NCBI RefSeq assembly: GCF_004138295.1
Contig: NZ_SCFM01000004.1
Location: 544,181 to 608,180 of the forward strand
DNA length: 64,000 nucleotides
Direction: 5' to 3'
Origin: Ectobacillus funiculus
GTDB lineage: Bacteria; Bacillota; Bacilli; Bacillales; Bacillaceae_G
In this document: positions 8,254 to 16,947 of the stretch, piece by piece
Layout: each line of letters starts with the position of its first letter
Position numbering within the stretch: the first letter of the stretch is position 1
The notes under the pieces: generated by a model
Told to the model about the DNA's origin: nothing
The model's input: the letters and a program-made list of their open reading frames with translations, nothing else
Database searches by the model: none
Translations under genes and position numbers: made by a program

Positions 8254-10668
8254 ATGAAAAGACTTACAACATTACGGGCGGAATTCTCTGCACTTTTCCA
8301 AAAAAGGATGACAGTGATAGCCCTTATTGCGATTATGTTTATTCCTGTTTTATATGCGGGAACATATTTATATGCATTTAAAGATCCGTATGGCAAGCTT
8401 GACCATTTGCCAGTGGCTGTTGTGAACCTTGATAAAGGAACAACATATGAGGGAAAAGCATTGACGGTTGGAGAGGACTTTGTTGAGAAATTAAAGGAAA
8501 AGGATAGCTTTCAGTGGCACTTTGTGAGTGAAGAGAAGGCTGAGCAAGGGCTGAAGGATAACAAATACTACATGGTCATTCGCATTCCAAATGATTTTTC
8601 AGAGAATGCAACAACACTCATGGATGAACATCCAAAGCATTTGGAATTGGCATATATTCCAAATAAGGCATATAACTTTTTGGCAGCGCAAATCGGAAAC
8701 AGCGCAGTTGAGAAAATGAAGGAAGAGATTTCCGCGACGATTACTGAAACATATACTGAGGATATGTTTGATTCTATCGCGAAGGTATCTGACGGATTGC
8801 AAGAGGCTGGAGACGGTGCAGGCAAGCTTCATGATGGCGGCACTGATGCCAAGGATGGAGCAGAGGAGCTTCATACTCATTTGCAGGAGCTTGCGGAAAA
8901 ATCAATCTCATTTCAAAACGGGTTATCCGATGCAAAGAATGGGTCTCAGGAGATTGCAGCCAACTTAAATCTGCTAACAGACAAATCCAGTCAGTTTCAG
9001 CAAGGAATGAAACAAGAAGCAGCCGGTTTAAATACGTTAAGCAGCAAACTTGGTGAATTGTCTAACGGTTTAGGACAGCTGCAAGACGGTCAGAAGACAT
9101 TATCTGAAAATGCATTGAAACTGCAAAAGGGAACAACTGATGTTTCTAACGGTTTGGGACAGTCTCTCGCCGGATTAAATGAAATCAATGGCAAACTTCC
9201 GGCAGCAAAGGAAGGAGCAGCCAAATTGGCAGCAGGAGCGGCTTCTTTATCAAAGGGAAGCTTAGCCTGGAAGAATAGCGCCGAGAGTGTGGGGATTGGA
9301 GCAACCGAGGCTGCAGCAGGAGCAGACAAGGTAACGGATGGTTTAGCGCAGCTGCAAATCCAGGTAGAAGCAATGCCGGAGCCGTATAAAAGCCAATTGC
9401 AGCCGACAATTGAAAAGCTGCTTGCTCAAAGCCAAGGTGTAAAGGGCGGAACAGCACAGGTAGCCGAAGGAACAAAAACGCTGGCAGTGAAAGCTGGAGA
9501 AATCGCTGGAGGGGCAAACGGACTAGCGTCGGGGGCGAACGAACTGCAGGGTGGAATCGGGCAGCTGCAAGCTGGGGTGCAAGCAGTAACTGATGCACAA
9601 AAGCAGCTAGTAACTGGAGCAACAGCATTAGTTAACGGTCAAACAGAATATATGGAGGGCTTTGAGCTATTCGGAAGAAAATTGTCAGAAGTAACGAAGG
9701 GCTCCTTGCTTTTAGCAACGGGAGCAGCTGATTTAGACAACGGTATGGGACAATTAACATCTGCTTCTGCGCAAATGGGAACAGGTGTCCAAGCACTAGC
9801 TAACGGTGCAACTCAGCTTACAGGCGGTGTTGCTCAATTAAAGGATGGTTCTGATAAATTAGCTGATGGTACAGAGCAGTTGGCTGACGGTTCCGGAAAG
9901 CTGACCGATGGTTTAAGCCAAATTACGGATGGTGCAGGCGAGTTGTCCACTAAATTAAGCGATGCAGCAAAAGAAACGAGTGAAGCAAGCGGAAGTAAAG
10001 AAACATACGAAATGTTTGCTAAGCCTGTGAATCTCGTGACAAAAGACTTCGGCGAAGCCATCAACTACGCAACAGGTGTAGCGCCATACTTTATGTCTCT
10101 TGGCTTATATGTTGGTTCTATTATGCTAACAGTCATTTATCCGTTACGCGAGGCAGCTGGGGTTCCAAAATCCGGCTTCTCCTGGTTTATAAGTAAATAT
10201 GCAGTCATTCTCATTATGGGAACGATGCAGTCTTTAATCGTTGATGGTGTTGTGCTGCTTGGTCTTGATATCCATGTAACAAGCGTACCGCATTTTATGC
10301 TATTTACATTCTTAACAAGTATTACATTTTTATCACTAATTCAATTTCTTGTTACAGCGTTTGGAGATGTTGGACGTTTTGCGGCGATTCTGCTATTAAT
10401 TATTCAGCTCGTTGCAAGCGCAGGTACGTATCCAGTCGAGCTTGTAGCGGATGCACTGCAAGTATTGGCGCCATATGTGCCGATGACATATTCGGTTAGC
10501 GGATTCCGTGCCATTATCTCAGCTGACAATATTCCTCTTATGTGGGATAACGCCTTTGTGTTAGCAGGATGGGCGATTGTTTCTGTAGTTGGAACAATCA
10601 CTTACTTTACAGTGGCTTATAGAAGACAGTTTAAACAAATAGGGCAAGCTGAGTTAGTTCAGGAATAA
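8254..10668 (+). CDS. yhgE: YhgE/Pip family membrane protein
   Basis: An 804-residue protein with the YhgE/Pip architecture: one N-terminal membrane helix (~residues 18-38), a long extracytoplasmic region (~40-590), and a C-terminal membrane domain of about five to six helices related to ABC-2 permeases. The central region is rich in degenerate repeats of the type LADGTEQLADGSGKLTDG, expected to form a long coiled coil. Homologues include the lactococcal phage infection protein Pip; ESX/type VII-related roles have been suggested for relatives, but I infer no specific function here. ATG 8254 follows AAGAGGGGG. The YhgD-type operator just upstream indicates control by the neighbouring TetR protein. 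Confidence 0.9.
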   Translation: MKRLTTLRAEFSALFQKRMTVIALIAIMFIPVLYAGTYLYAFKDPYGKLDHLPVAVVNLDKGTTYEGKALTVGEDFVEKLKEKDSFQWHFVSEEKAEQGLKDNKYYMVIRIPNDFSENATTLMDEHPKHLELAYIPNKAYNFLAAQIGNSAVEKMKEEISATITETYTEDMFDSIAKVSDGLQEAGDGAGKLHDGGTDAKDGAEELHTHLQELAEKSISFQNGLSDAKNGSQEIAANLNLLTDKSSQFQQGMKQEAAGLNTLSSKLGELSNGLGQLQDGQKTLSENALKLQKGTTDVSNGLGQSLAGLNEINGKLPAAKEGAAKLAAGAASLSKGSLAWKNSAESVGIGATEAAAGADKVTDGLAQLQIQVEAMPEPYKSQLQPTIEKLLAQSQGVKGGTAQVAEGTKTLAVKAGEIAGGANGLASGANELQGGIGQLQAGVQAVTDAQKQLVTGATALVNGQTEYMEGFELFGRKLSEVTKGSLLLATGAADLDNGMGQLTSASAQMGTGVQALANGATQLTGGVAQLKDGSDKLADGTEQLADGSGKLTDGLSQITDGAGELSTKLSDAAKETSEASGSKETYEMFAKPVNLVTKDFGEAINYATGVAPYFMSLGLYVGSIMLTVIYPLREAAGVPKSGFSWFISKYAVILIMGTMQSLIVDGVVLLGLDIHVTSVPHFMLFTFLTSITFLSLIQFLVTAFGDVGRFAAILLLIIQLVASAGTYPVELVADALQVLAPYVPMTYSVSGFRAIISADNIPLMWDNAFVLAGWAIVSVVGTITYFTVAYRRQFKQIGQAELVQE

Positions 10669-10707
10669 GAATGATTAACAGCTAGAGTAAAAACGAAATA
10701 AAGGTTT

Positions 10708-10762
10708 AAAAAGGGACTAACCAAAACTCATCTAATGTGTCTTTTGGATTAGCCCCTTTTTG
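10708..10762. terminator. Bidirectional terminator between yhgE and the DUF421 gene
   Basis: AAAAAGGGACTAACCAAAA pairs with CTTTTGGATTAGCCCCTTTTT with few mismatches; A- and T-runs flank it on both strands, serving yhgE (plus) and the convergent spoVA2 operon (minus). Confidence 0.8.
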
Positions 10763-10792
10763 CTTTAAGGAGAAACAAATAAAAGGAATTTC

Positions 10793-11662
10793 TTATTCTT
10801 TCAGAAGGTAAGTTACCTTATCTAAAATTCCCTGCATACGTGAGGCATTCTTTGTGTACATATTTTGAGCTGTAACTGAGCCTGTTTCTAGAGCAAATAG
10901 TTCAAGATCAGCTTGACATTTTTTCAAAGTGGCTAATAAGAGTGGCCTTTCCTGAGGAGAAGAAATTTGAATTTTGTCATCATATAAATCAACAGTAAGC
11001 TGTCCATAGGAGTCCACTTGACCAATAAATACGTTATCCAAAGTAACGCCTAGCTTTTCCAACTCCGTTCTAAGCCATCCTTGATTATGACCGCTTGCTG
11101 ACAGAGGCTGGTTCAATATTTTCCCATCCATAATAACTGTTTGTGTTTCTTTCTCCTGTGCCACTTTCAGCCCAAGAACCTTTGGAGTAAGGGGCTGATT
11201 CTCTTTCTTTAATAAAATGTTTAAAGTTCCGTTCGGCTCCAGTAAAGCAAACTCGACATCAGAAACCTTGAACACATTTTTTTTACGCAGTAATTCCATT
11301 AATTCATCAATTGTATATTTTTCTTTCTTTAAATTGTCCTCTAGAACTTTTCCATCTTTAATAAAAATAGTGGCTTCTCCCTCCACAAAATTCCGTATTC
11401 TTTTGCTTTTTAAAGAAATAAACCCGACCAGAAAAGGCACTGCAGACCAAACGAGTATACCAATAAGAGCATCTGAGAAGCTTTGTTCGATTCCCATTGA
11501 TACTTCAGCTGCAATATTCCCAATTGTAATACCTGTTATGTATTCAAAGAATGATAACTGGGATATTTGCCTTTTTCCAAGCCATTTTGTTAATAAAAAT
11601 AAAATAATTAAAAAGCTAATCGAACGTACAGTAATCATGAGCCAATGCGGCAATTCAGGCAT
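10793..11662 (-). CDS. DUF421 (YetF-like) membrane protein of the spoVA2 operon
   Basis: A 289-residue protein with about three N-terminal transmembrane helices (residues ~8-28, ~35-55, ~60-82) and a soluble C-terminal part containing the DUF421 domain (segment around FVEGEATIFIKDGKVLEDNL). In the mobile spoVA2 operons of heat-resistant spore formers the last gene encodes a DUF421/DUF1657 protein (2Duf) implicated in spore membrane properties; this protein occupies that position. The C-terminal ~100 residues could hold a DUF1657-like segment (ALLATLKKCQADLELFALET resembles LKGAQASLSTFAQ). AAAGGAGG precedes the ATG. Last gene of the operon, 18 bp after the DUF1657 gene. Confidence 0.85.
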   Translation of the reverse strand: MPELPHWLMITVRSISFLIILFLLTKWLGKRQISQLSFFEYITGITIGNIAAEVSMGIEQSFSDALIGILVWSAVPFLVGFISLKSKRIRNFVEGEATIFIKDGKVLEDNLKKEKYTIDELMELLRKKNVFKVSDVEFALLEPNGTLNILLKKENQPLTPKVLGLKVAQEKETQTVIMDGKILNQPLSASGHNQGWLRTELEKLGVTLDNVFIGQVDSYGQLTVDLYDDKIQISSPQERPLLLATLKKCQADLELFALETGSVTAQNMYTKNASRMQGILDKVTYLLKE

Positions 11663-11680
11663 TCATTTTCCTCCTTTCGG

Positions 11681-11887
11681 CTAAAATCCTTTATATTGAG
11701 GTTCTTCACGTTCCAAAACACCGACTCTTTTTTGAAGATCTAGGATCACATCATCCATTTCCAGCATGCACTCATGAAAAACCCGTTTTGCCTCTTCATC
11801 AGCGGCATTTTGAGCGAATGTGCTTAAGCTTGCTTGTGCACCTTTCAAGCTCGCAAGACAAGATTTCACACTTGAAACGATAGTCAT
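11681..11887 (-). CDS. DUF1657 protein
   Basis: A 68-residue helical protein with the DUF1657 pattern (LASLKGAQASLSTFAQNAAD and the ending EREEPQYKGF). It is clearly paralogous to the 67-residue protein at 14558-14761, which has the same LKSAQASLEGFA and EEPQYNQ segments. Two DUF1657 genes bracketing spoVAC-D-EB is the known layout of spoVA2 operons. Molecular role unknown; presumably forespore-expressed. Confidence 0.88.
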   Translation of the reverse strand: MTIVSSVKSCLASLKGAQASLSTFAQNAADEEAKRVFHECMLEMDDVILDLQKRVGVLEREEPQYKGF

Positions 11888-11898
11888 GTAAACACCTC

Positions 11899-12249
11899 TT
11901 ATCCTTTTGGTTTAAATAATAAAGCTCCAATAAAACCAAAGATGATAGCCGCAGATATCCCCGCGCTTGTTACTTTGAACATGCCTGTTATAACCCCGAC
12001 CAATCCGTGTTTTTCCGCTTCTTCCATTGCCCCATGAACCAGAGCGTTTCCGAAGCTTGTAATAGGAACGGTTGCACCCGCTCCGGCAAAGTCGATGAGA
12101 GGCTCATAAAGATTTACCCCATCCAATATAGCCCCAATCACAACAAGGGTAGACATCGTATGAGCAGGGGTAAGCTTAGCTACATCGAACATGATTTGAC
12201 CGATTACGCATATGATTCCGCCGATTACAAAAGCCCAAAAAAAGATCAC
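11899..12249 (-). CDS. spoVAEB: Stage V sporulation protein AEB
   Basis: Membrane subunit of the SpoVA channel that imports Ca2+-dipicolinic acid into the forespore and releases it on germination. About 116 residues with at least three hydrophobic helices and the conserved [17 protein letters not shown] and [19 protein letters not shown] place the start at GTG 12249 because the GGAGG of TTTGGAGGTG (inside the end of spoVAD) lies 11 nt upstream and the length then equals the family norm. An upstream in-frame TTG at 12291 exists but would lie deep within spoVAD. Confidence 0.92.
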   Translation of the reverse strand: MIFFWAFVIGGIICVIGQIMFDVAKLTPAHTMSTLVVIGAILDGVNLYEPLIDFAGAGATVPITSFGNALVHGAMEEAEKHGLVGVITGMFKVTSAGISAAIIFGFIGALLFKPKG

Positions 12250-12250
12250 T

Positions 12251-13264
12251 TTATTGTACACCTCCAAATTCAATGGATACGGCGTGAGCAATACAAGGAA
12301 TGGTATCTTTCTGCTGAAAGGATATAGGAGATAGCAAAGCGCCTGTTGCTATTACAAGAATTTTGCTAAATTCTCCTTTCTTCATTCGATTTAGCAAATG
12401 GCCGTAAACAATGGTTGCAGAACAGCCTGCACCACTCGCACCAGCTAAAACCGGCTGATCCTCCTTGTAAATGATTAATCCACAATCTTGAAATTGCTCG
12501 CTGCGTATAGACAATCCGTGTTTATGCAGTAAATCAAGGGAAATTTCCCGACCAATTCGCCCGAGATCCCCTGTTACAATTAAGTCATAGTAGGAAGGGT
12601 CAATTTGGCGCTCTCTAAAATGTGCTTCTATTGTGTCGACCGCAGCGGGAGCCATAGCGCCTCCCATATTAAATGGATCGGTTAACCCCATGTCTACGAC
12701 TCTTCCTATTGTTGCGGAGGTGACATAAGGCCCTTCTCCTTGATCACTTAACAAAGCAACTCCTGCACCTGTCACCGTCCACTGTGCGGTAGGAGGCTTC
12801 TGGCCTCCATATTCCGTAGGATATCGGAATTGCTTCTCTACAGCGGTATTATGACTGGATGCCCCTGTTAGCAAGTATTTGGCCCCTTTTCCGTTCACGA
12901 TAAATGCACCCAAAGCAAGTCCCTCCATTGATGTGGAACATGCTCCAAATAATCCAAAATAAGGAACTCCCAGTGTACGGGAAGCAAAGCTTGAGGGAGT
13001 AATTTGGTTGATTAAATCCCCTGCTAATATGAATTGAACATCGCTTGTACGCAGCTTTGCTTTCTCTGTCGCTCTTTTGCAGGCTTCTTCCAAAAGGACA
13101 CGATGAGCCTTTTCATAGGAGTCTTGCCCCATCCATAAATCCTCATGAAGAAGATCAAAATCCTCTGGAACGTTTCCATTTGCTTCAAAAGGGCCTCCAA
13201 CTACACCAGTTGATAAAATGACGGGTTTGTTCTCGAATACCCATGTTCGGTGTCCTTGTAACAT
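12251..13264 (-). CDS. spoVAD: Stage V sporulation protein AD
   Basis: SpoVA subunit that binds dipicolinic acid; it has the fold of thiolase/ketoacyl-ACP synthase (FabH-like). A 337-residue protein, full length. Recognisable family segments include [14 protein letters not shown] near residue 108, [16 protein letters not shown] and [12 protein letters not shown]. It starts directly after the spoVAC stop (TAAATG) with GGGGAGG upstream, and its end overlaps the spoVAEB ribosome binding site, so the three genes are translationally coupled. Confidence 0.94.
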   Translation of the reverse strand: MLQGHRTWVFENKPVILSTGVVGGPFEANGNVPEDFDLLHEDLWMGQDSYEKAHRVLLEEACKRATEKAKLRTSDVQFILAGDLINQITPSSFASRTLGVPYFGLFGACSTSMEGLALGAFIVNGKGAKYLLTGASSHNTAVEKQFRYPTEYGGQKPPTAQWTVTGAGVALLSDQGEGPYVTSATIGRVVDMGLTDPFNMGGAMAPAAVDTIEAHFRERQIDPSYYDLIVTGDLGRIGREISLDLLHKHGLSIRSEQFQDCGLIIYKEDQPVLAGASGAGCSATIVYGHLLNRMKKGEFSKILVIATGALLSPISFQQKDTIPCIAHAVSIEFGGVQ

Positions 13265-13741
13265 TTAAAAACCTCCCCATTGTATCCAAATAGTCTTGAT
13301 GATAGCAATGACAAAGGCGGAGAAAACACCGAATAAAATAACCGAACCAGCTAGTTTGAACATGTTGCCGCCTACTCCCAGAACGAATCCTTCTGTGCGG
13401 TGCTCAATACAGGCGGAGATAACCGAATTTCCAAAACCGGTAACCGGGACAGCTGTGCCGGCACCTCCAAATTGAGCCAATCGATCATAAAACCCAAATC
13501 CTGTAAGAAGCATCGAGATAAAAATCATTGTAGCTACAGTAGGATTTCCTGCTGACCTTTCCGTAAAGTCAAAATAAGTAATATACATAGTGGAGATGAG
13601 CTGACCAATTAAACAAATCAATCCGCCAACAAAGAATGCTTTGATGCAATTTTTCAAAACTGGACGTTTGATTTCACGCTCACTCGCAAAATTCTGGTAT
13701 TCTTGTTGGACAGGTGTTATATTTTTCTTTTTCTTGGACAT
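13265..13741 (-). CDS. spoVAC: Stage V sporulation protein AC
   Basis: Integral membrane subunit of the SpoVA channel; SpoVAC of B. subtilis behaves as a mechanosensitive pore for dipicolinate. 158 residues, with a lysine-rich cytoplasmic N-terminus (MSKKKKN), four or so hydrophobic helices and the segment FGGAGTAVPVTGFGN, which is shared with SpoVAEB. First of the contiguous spoVAC-D-EB block. A repeat copy (R4) lies between it and the upstream lipoprotein gene, so its message may be reduced or started separately. Confidence 0.93.
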   Translation of the reverse strand: MSKKKKNITPVQQEYQNFASEREIKRPVLKNCIKAFFVGGLICLIGQLISTMYITYFDFTERSAGNPTVATMIFISMLLTGFGFYDRLAQFGGAGTAVPVTGFGNSVISACIEHRTEGFVLGVGGNMFKLAGSVILFGVFSAFVIAIIKTIWIQWGGF

Positions 13742-13810
13742 ATGAAACCTTCCTTTTTATAAGGGTAAAAAAAGTGTAAAATGCTATGCTTGAATTTCTC
13801 CAGTTAGGAG

Positions 13811-13965
13811 ACCAATCGGCGAGTTTTCTTTACACTTTAAGACCGTATAAATTTCTAGCTGGAGGACCATCCGACGTAGCGAGAAATTTTAGGAACAAAG
13901 TGTAAGGGCAACTACGCCTCTGTCTTCTCCAAGGGCAGGGCTCGCCAATCAGCGAGTTTTCTTTA
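13811..13965 (+). repeat. Structured repeat R4, preceded by a solo 3' end
   Basis: A complete copy (13831-13965) directly follows a solo 3' end (ACCAATCGGCGAGTTTTC, 13811-13830), as if two copies once stood in tandem. P1 pairs ACACTTT (13832-13838) with AAAGTGT (13897-13903); P2 pairs AAATTTCT (13849-13856) with AGAAATTT (13882-13889). Both differ in sequence from other copies yet stay fully paired. It lies on the plus strand inside the minus-strand spoVA2 operon. Confidence 0.92.
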
Positions 13966-13973
13966 TCGAAACA

Positions 13974-14435
13974 TCAAGTATCGGAATTCATGTCTAATTT
14001 TATTTTTTTTAATTTTTTCTCTATGGTTTTCTTATCTGCTTTCCCTCGTTTAATGTCATTTTTTAACTGCTCCATCTCCATGAAGATTTTTTTATCAACA
14101 CTTATATAGCTTTTTAAATTTGGATAAACGTCATTCATTTTTTGTTTCATTTTCTTTTTTAAGCGATCTAGTTGAAATCGTTCGTGATGCTGTGGTGTTG
14201 CAGCAACGTAAAGCTCTTTATCCGAATTGACAGCTTTTGCAGCTGTTACTTCTTCTAGAGAAACAATTTGCTTTTCAGCATTTTGAGAGGGAAGCTGATT
14301 GAAAGAATCTGAGCTAACTGTTGTTAATCGAGGTTCATTCTTAGCTGTTTCCTTCTTTTGTTCATTACCACAGCCGACAATGACAGCGAACAAGAGAATA
14401 GAGAAAAAAAACTTTGTTATAATTACTCCGCTCAT
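13974..14435 (-). CDS. YhcN/YlaJ family sporulation lipoprotein
   Basis: About 153 residues from ATG 14435: a short signal peptide ending in a lipobox (IVGC), then a lysine-rich domain containing ITS/VSLEEVTAAKAV-like and LYVAATPQHHERFQ segments seen in YhcN/YlaJ spore lipoproteins (PF09580). An upstream in-frame ATG at 14513 would add 26 residues before the signal peptide and is less plausible. Such a lipoprotein gene is the second gene of spoVA2 operons. Probably anchored in the inner spore membrane. Confidence 0.8.
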   Translation of the reverse strand: MSGVIITKFFFSILLFAVIVGCGNEQKKETAKNEPRLTTVSSDSFNQLPSQNAEKQIVSLEEVTAAKAVNSDKELYVAATPQHHERFQLDRLKKKMKQKMNDVYPNLKSYISVDKKIFMEMEQLKNDIKRGKADKKTIEKKLKKIKLDMNSDT

Positions 14436-14557
14436 TATTCCATCATCCCATTTCCTTTTATTGTTATACTTTGAGCAAAGAAGAAAAGGACGATATAAAA
14501 TCATCCTTTTCAATTATATAGTCCAACTACAGTCCTCTTAGGCTGCGGGAATTGTAA

Positions 14558-14761
14558 TTATTGGTTGTATTGAGGTTCTTCTTGCTGAATCTCCTGAATG
14601 CGAGGGTTTAAAGAATCAATAATTGTTTGTGTTTGCTGAGCAGTATTTTGATACAATTGTTTTGCTTGTTGGTTGTCAGTGGCAAGCGCAAATCCTTCTA
14701 AGCTTGCTTGAGCACTTTTTAATCCAGCAAGAGTTTGCTTAAGATTATTGATGACTGTCAT
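14558..14761 (-). CDS. DUF1657 protein, first gene of the spoVA2 operon
   Basis: A 67-residue helical protein (LKQTLAGLKSAQASLEGFAL, ending EEPQYNQ), paralogous to that at 11681-11887. A strong ribosome binding site (TTTAGGAGGAATTC) precedes its ATG. It opens the operon; a candidate forespore promoter lies about 75 bp upstream. Confidence 0.88.
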   Translation of the reverse strand: MTVINNLKQTLAGLKSAQASLEGFALATDNQQAKQLYQNTAQQTQTIIDSLNPRIQEIQQEEPQYNQ

Positions 14762-14833
14762 ACATGAATTCCTCCTAAATAAAATGTACTTCGAAATATA
14801 GAATTCCTATTTTATTATTTAAATATTTTTCCT

Positions 14834-14863
14834 TATTATGGTTAATGAAGGGTTTATTGTATA
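14834..14863 (-). promoter_or_regulatory. Candidate sigma-G/F promoter of the spoVA2 operon
   Basis: On the minus strand CATAATA (plus 14834-14840) fits the sigma-G/F -10 consensus (CATnnTA). The -35 region 17 bp further (TATACA, plus 14858-14863) matches poorly. The rest of 14864-15068 shows no gene I can support. Confidence 0.35.
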
Positions 14864-15068
14864 TTGTTTTAAGTGTATTTTATATCTTTAGTGTCTAAGA
14901 AAGGAGAGTGGGTAAATTATTAAAGAAGCGGCTAAATGATTGAAGTTTTCGAAATCATGATTCAAACTTTTATAGCATTTGCGTATGTATATTGCCCATT
15001 TACTTAGTCTTTTTTGCGAGCGCCTACTACTTTGTATTCTTGCATAGGAGAAAGGGCTGAAATCACAG

Positions 15069-15572
15069 CTATAGTAATAATCCCGCAAGAAACAACGCAG
15101 CTGCTGCGAAAGGACCTTGTAAAAGAAACCCCAAGCAAAAAAACAACAAAAATTTCTTTGTTGTTAATATACCTTCCCTTAGCAGCAGGCTCAAAGCAAA
15201 CAGAGAATACGGATAAATAATCAAAATAGCTGTAATAAGACCAGGAACATAGCCGTGAAAGAAAAGAAACTGAAGCAAGTGACCAACGCCATTTGCGAAG
15301 AAGATGCCAGGCACTAAAAATGAAAAGAATGTAAGGGGATTCATGCCCAGAAATAGTCTATTCCTGAGCGCTTGTACACACCCAACGAACGTCAAAGCCC
15401 ATAAAAGCAGAAAAGCAATAGTGAATTGAAGCGTTGTGACGTGAAATGGTATCACTGTGTGCTGCTGCAGAAACGGTTCAATAGTAAAAATTTCTTCTAT
15501 ATCGTGAATGAGATATAGAATTGGAAATGCTAAAATGAGAGGCTTAAGCTTTACAGTATGATTTGAAGGCAT
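15069..15572 (-). CDS. HXXEE domain membrane protein
   Basis: A 167-residue, very hydrophobic protein with about five predicted transmembrane helices. The N-terminal helix contains HDIEE, the signature of the HXXEE family (PF13787), which is of unknown biochemical role. Its ATG lies three bases from the end of a histidine-kinase remnant, suggesting the pair once formed an operon. Confidence 0.75.
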   Translation of the reverse strand: MPSNHTVKLKPLILAFPILYLIHDIEEIFTIEPFLQQHTVIPFHVTTLQFTIAFLLLWALTFVGCVQALRNRLFLGMNPLTFFSFLVPGIFFANGVGHLLQFLFFHGYVPGLITAILIIYPYSLFALSLLLREGILTTKKFLLFFCLGFLLQGPFAAAALFLAGLLL

Positions 15573-15575
15573 GTT

Positions 15576-15866
15576 TCATCCTTCTATCTGTTTCTTTTCC
15601 ACAACAATAGGCACCTTGATTTTAATGGAAAGCATAGGCTCTTCGTATGTATATCGTAGCATTCCGTCGTACTGCTTTGTTGTTTTTGCGATTATATATG
15701 TGCCAAGACCTTCGTGGGCTCCTCCTTTTGTACTTATGTCAAAGCGCTGAAATAAATAATCAACGCTTTCTTTCGGCAGAGGTAGTGTACTATTTGCGAC
15801 CTCCATTGGGCTGATGGTGATTGGCTTTTTCTTTGCCTTTATGATGTTTCGTAAAAGTAATGGGTG
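15576..15866 (-). pseudogene. GHKL sensor histidine kinase, C-terminal remnant
   Basis: The frame is open from the stop at 15867-15869 down to 15576 but has no complete kinase. The ~96 codons encode the end of a GHKL ATPase domain: a region equivalent to the N box is partly present, then RFDISTKGGAHEGLGTYII (G box) and YDGMLRYTYEEPMLSIKIKVP. The dimerisation/phosphoacceptor region and sensor are missing. An ATG at 15806 could yield 76 residues but would lack the ATP-binding core. It looks like a 5'-truncated CitA/AgrC-like kinase. Confidence 0.65.
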
Positions 15867-15888
15867 CTAGGGAAGTCATGAGATGAAA

Positions 15889-15933
15889 AAATAAGTAAAG
15901 AGGGGGAAACGGTGCACCCCTCTTTACTTATTT
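15889..15933. terminator. Terminator downstream of the polysaccharide deacetylase gene
   Basis: A perfect 17-bp stem (arms 15889-15905 and 15917-15933, AAATAAGTAAAGAGGGG and its complement) with an 11-nt loop; the AAAT/ATTT ends make it usable on both strands. Confidence 0.88.
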
Positions 15934-15951
15934 CAAATTTTAAAAAGCAGT

Positions 15952-16656
15952 CTATTGTAACAGCTGTGAAACAGTTTGGAATGTATATCCCTTTTCTTTT
16001 AACCCCTTTGTTACGTTCTCGATAATGTAGCTTTGCTCGTCCTTAGAGTAATGCCAAATATGAAGCAGGATAATAGAGCCGGGCTTTGTATGTTGAAGTA
16101 CGTATTGAACAATCGTCTCTGGGCTTTTCGCTATCTCTGGGTAGCTTTCTGGCTCAACATCCCACATAATTGTTTTTCGATCATGCTTGCTCAAATAATA
16201 AGGTAATCCTAGAATCTTCTTTCCATATGGAGGACGAAACAAGATTTCCCCCTCATAACCTGCTTCTCGAATGAGTTGGTCAGTTTTTTCAATTTCATTC
16301 TCGATGAAGGATGGAGATTTAAAGATCATGCGTTGATGAGAATAAGTATGGTTTCCGATTTCATGACTAGCTTGTACCAATTTTTCAGCTTCCTCTGGAT
16401 ACTTTTCTATACTTTCTCCAATCAGGAAGAAGGTTGCTTTTATATTTGCTTGTTTTAGTATGTGCAGAACGTGATCTGCCTTATCATTCGGACCATCGTC
16501 GAAGGTGAGCGCTACAGTTTTTTGATTTGTGTCCAGGCTAGAGACAACCTCGCCGAATAGCTGAAAGGTACGAGCATTCATCAGCTTGTATAATCCATAG
16601 GCTGATAATAGCAATACGGATACAGATATAAGAAGTATTGCTGCAATTTTTCTCAT
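15952..16656 (-). CDS. Polysaccharide deacetylase (NodB domain)
   Basis: Predicted membrane-anchored or secreted deacetylase of N-acetylglucosamine-containing polymer such as peptidoglycan. An N-terminal hydrophobic helix (residues ~4-24) is followed by the NodB domain with all five motifs: TFDDGP (51-56), HTYSH (103-107; metal ligands), RPPYG (141-145), a tryptophan-containing DVEPES motif, and LLH near residue 197. At 234 residues it resembles the PdaB/YlxY-type spore deacetylases in size, but I cannot assign a specific paralogue. Confidence 0.88.
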   Translation of the reverse strand: MRKIAAILLISVSVLLLSAYGLYKLMNARTFQLFGEVVSSLDTNQKTVALTFDDGPNDKADHVLHILKQANIKATFFLIGESIEKYPEEAEKLVQASHEIGNHTYSHQRMIFKSPSFIENEIEKTDQLIREAGYEGEILFRPPYGKKILGLPYYLSKHDRKTIMWDVEPESYPEIAKSPETIVQYVLQHTKPGSIILLHIWHYSKDEQSYIIENVTKGLKEKGYTFQTVSQLLQ

Positions 16657-16879
16657 AAGTAAGGCGACCTCCAGTTCAATCTATCAACAAATTTTCACTG
16701 ATATCTACTCTAATCTTTTCTCCTCATTGTAACATTTCTTTAAAGACAGAAGTTTCTCGTTTTCTAATTTGTACAGCAGCTATAGAGGAATGTCAGCGAT
16801 ATTTCTATTAGATCTTCTTAATTGATAGGAGTTCAAAAAAATGTCATATTTTCAATATAACAAAAAACCGCTCTTTCCA

Positions 16880-16908
16880 TTGAAAGTTCTTATCGTATCT
16901 TATATAAT
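16880..16908 (+). promoter_or_regulatory. Sigma-A promoter of the LacI-family gene
   Basis: TTGAAA (16880-16885), 17-bp spacer, TATAAT (16903-16908): a close match to consensus. Confidence 0.8.
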
Positions 16909-16916
16909 GTAAAAAC

Positions 16917-16930
16917 AGAAAACGCTTTCA
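16917..16930 (+). promoter_or_regulatory. cre-like operator at the transcription start
   Basis: AGAAAACGCTTTCA reads TGAAAGCGTTTTCT on the other strand, one base from the catabolite-responsive consensus TGWAANCGNTNWCA. It lies at about +9 from the -10 box, so CcpA or the encoded LacI-type protein itself could act as a roadblock. Confidence 0.65.
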
Positions 16931-16947
16931 GTTAAAGGGGGGAGAAT

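Noticed and set aside
8115..8381. An 88-codon frame covering repeat R3 and the start of yhgE
   Set aside because: It begins inside the repeat and overlaps the yhgE start in another frame; no ribosome binding site and no family.
14888..15088. A 66-codon minus frame between the spoVA2 promoter and the HXXEE gene
   Set aside because: Overlaps the end of the HXXEE gene; composition is not protein-like and there is no ribosome binding site.
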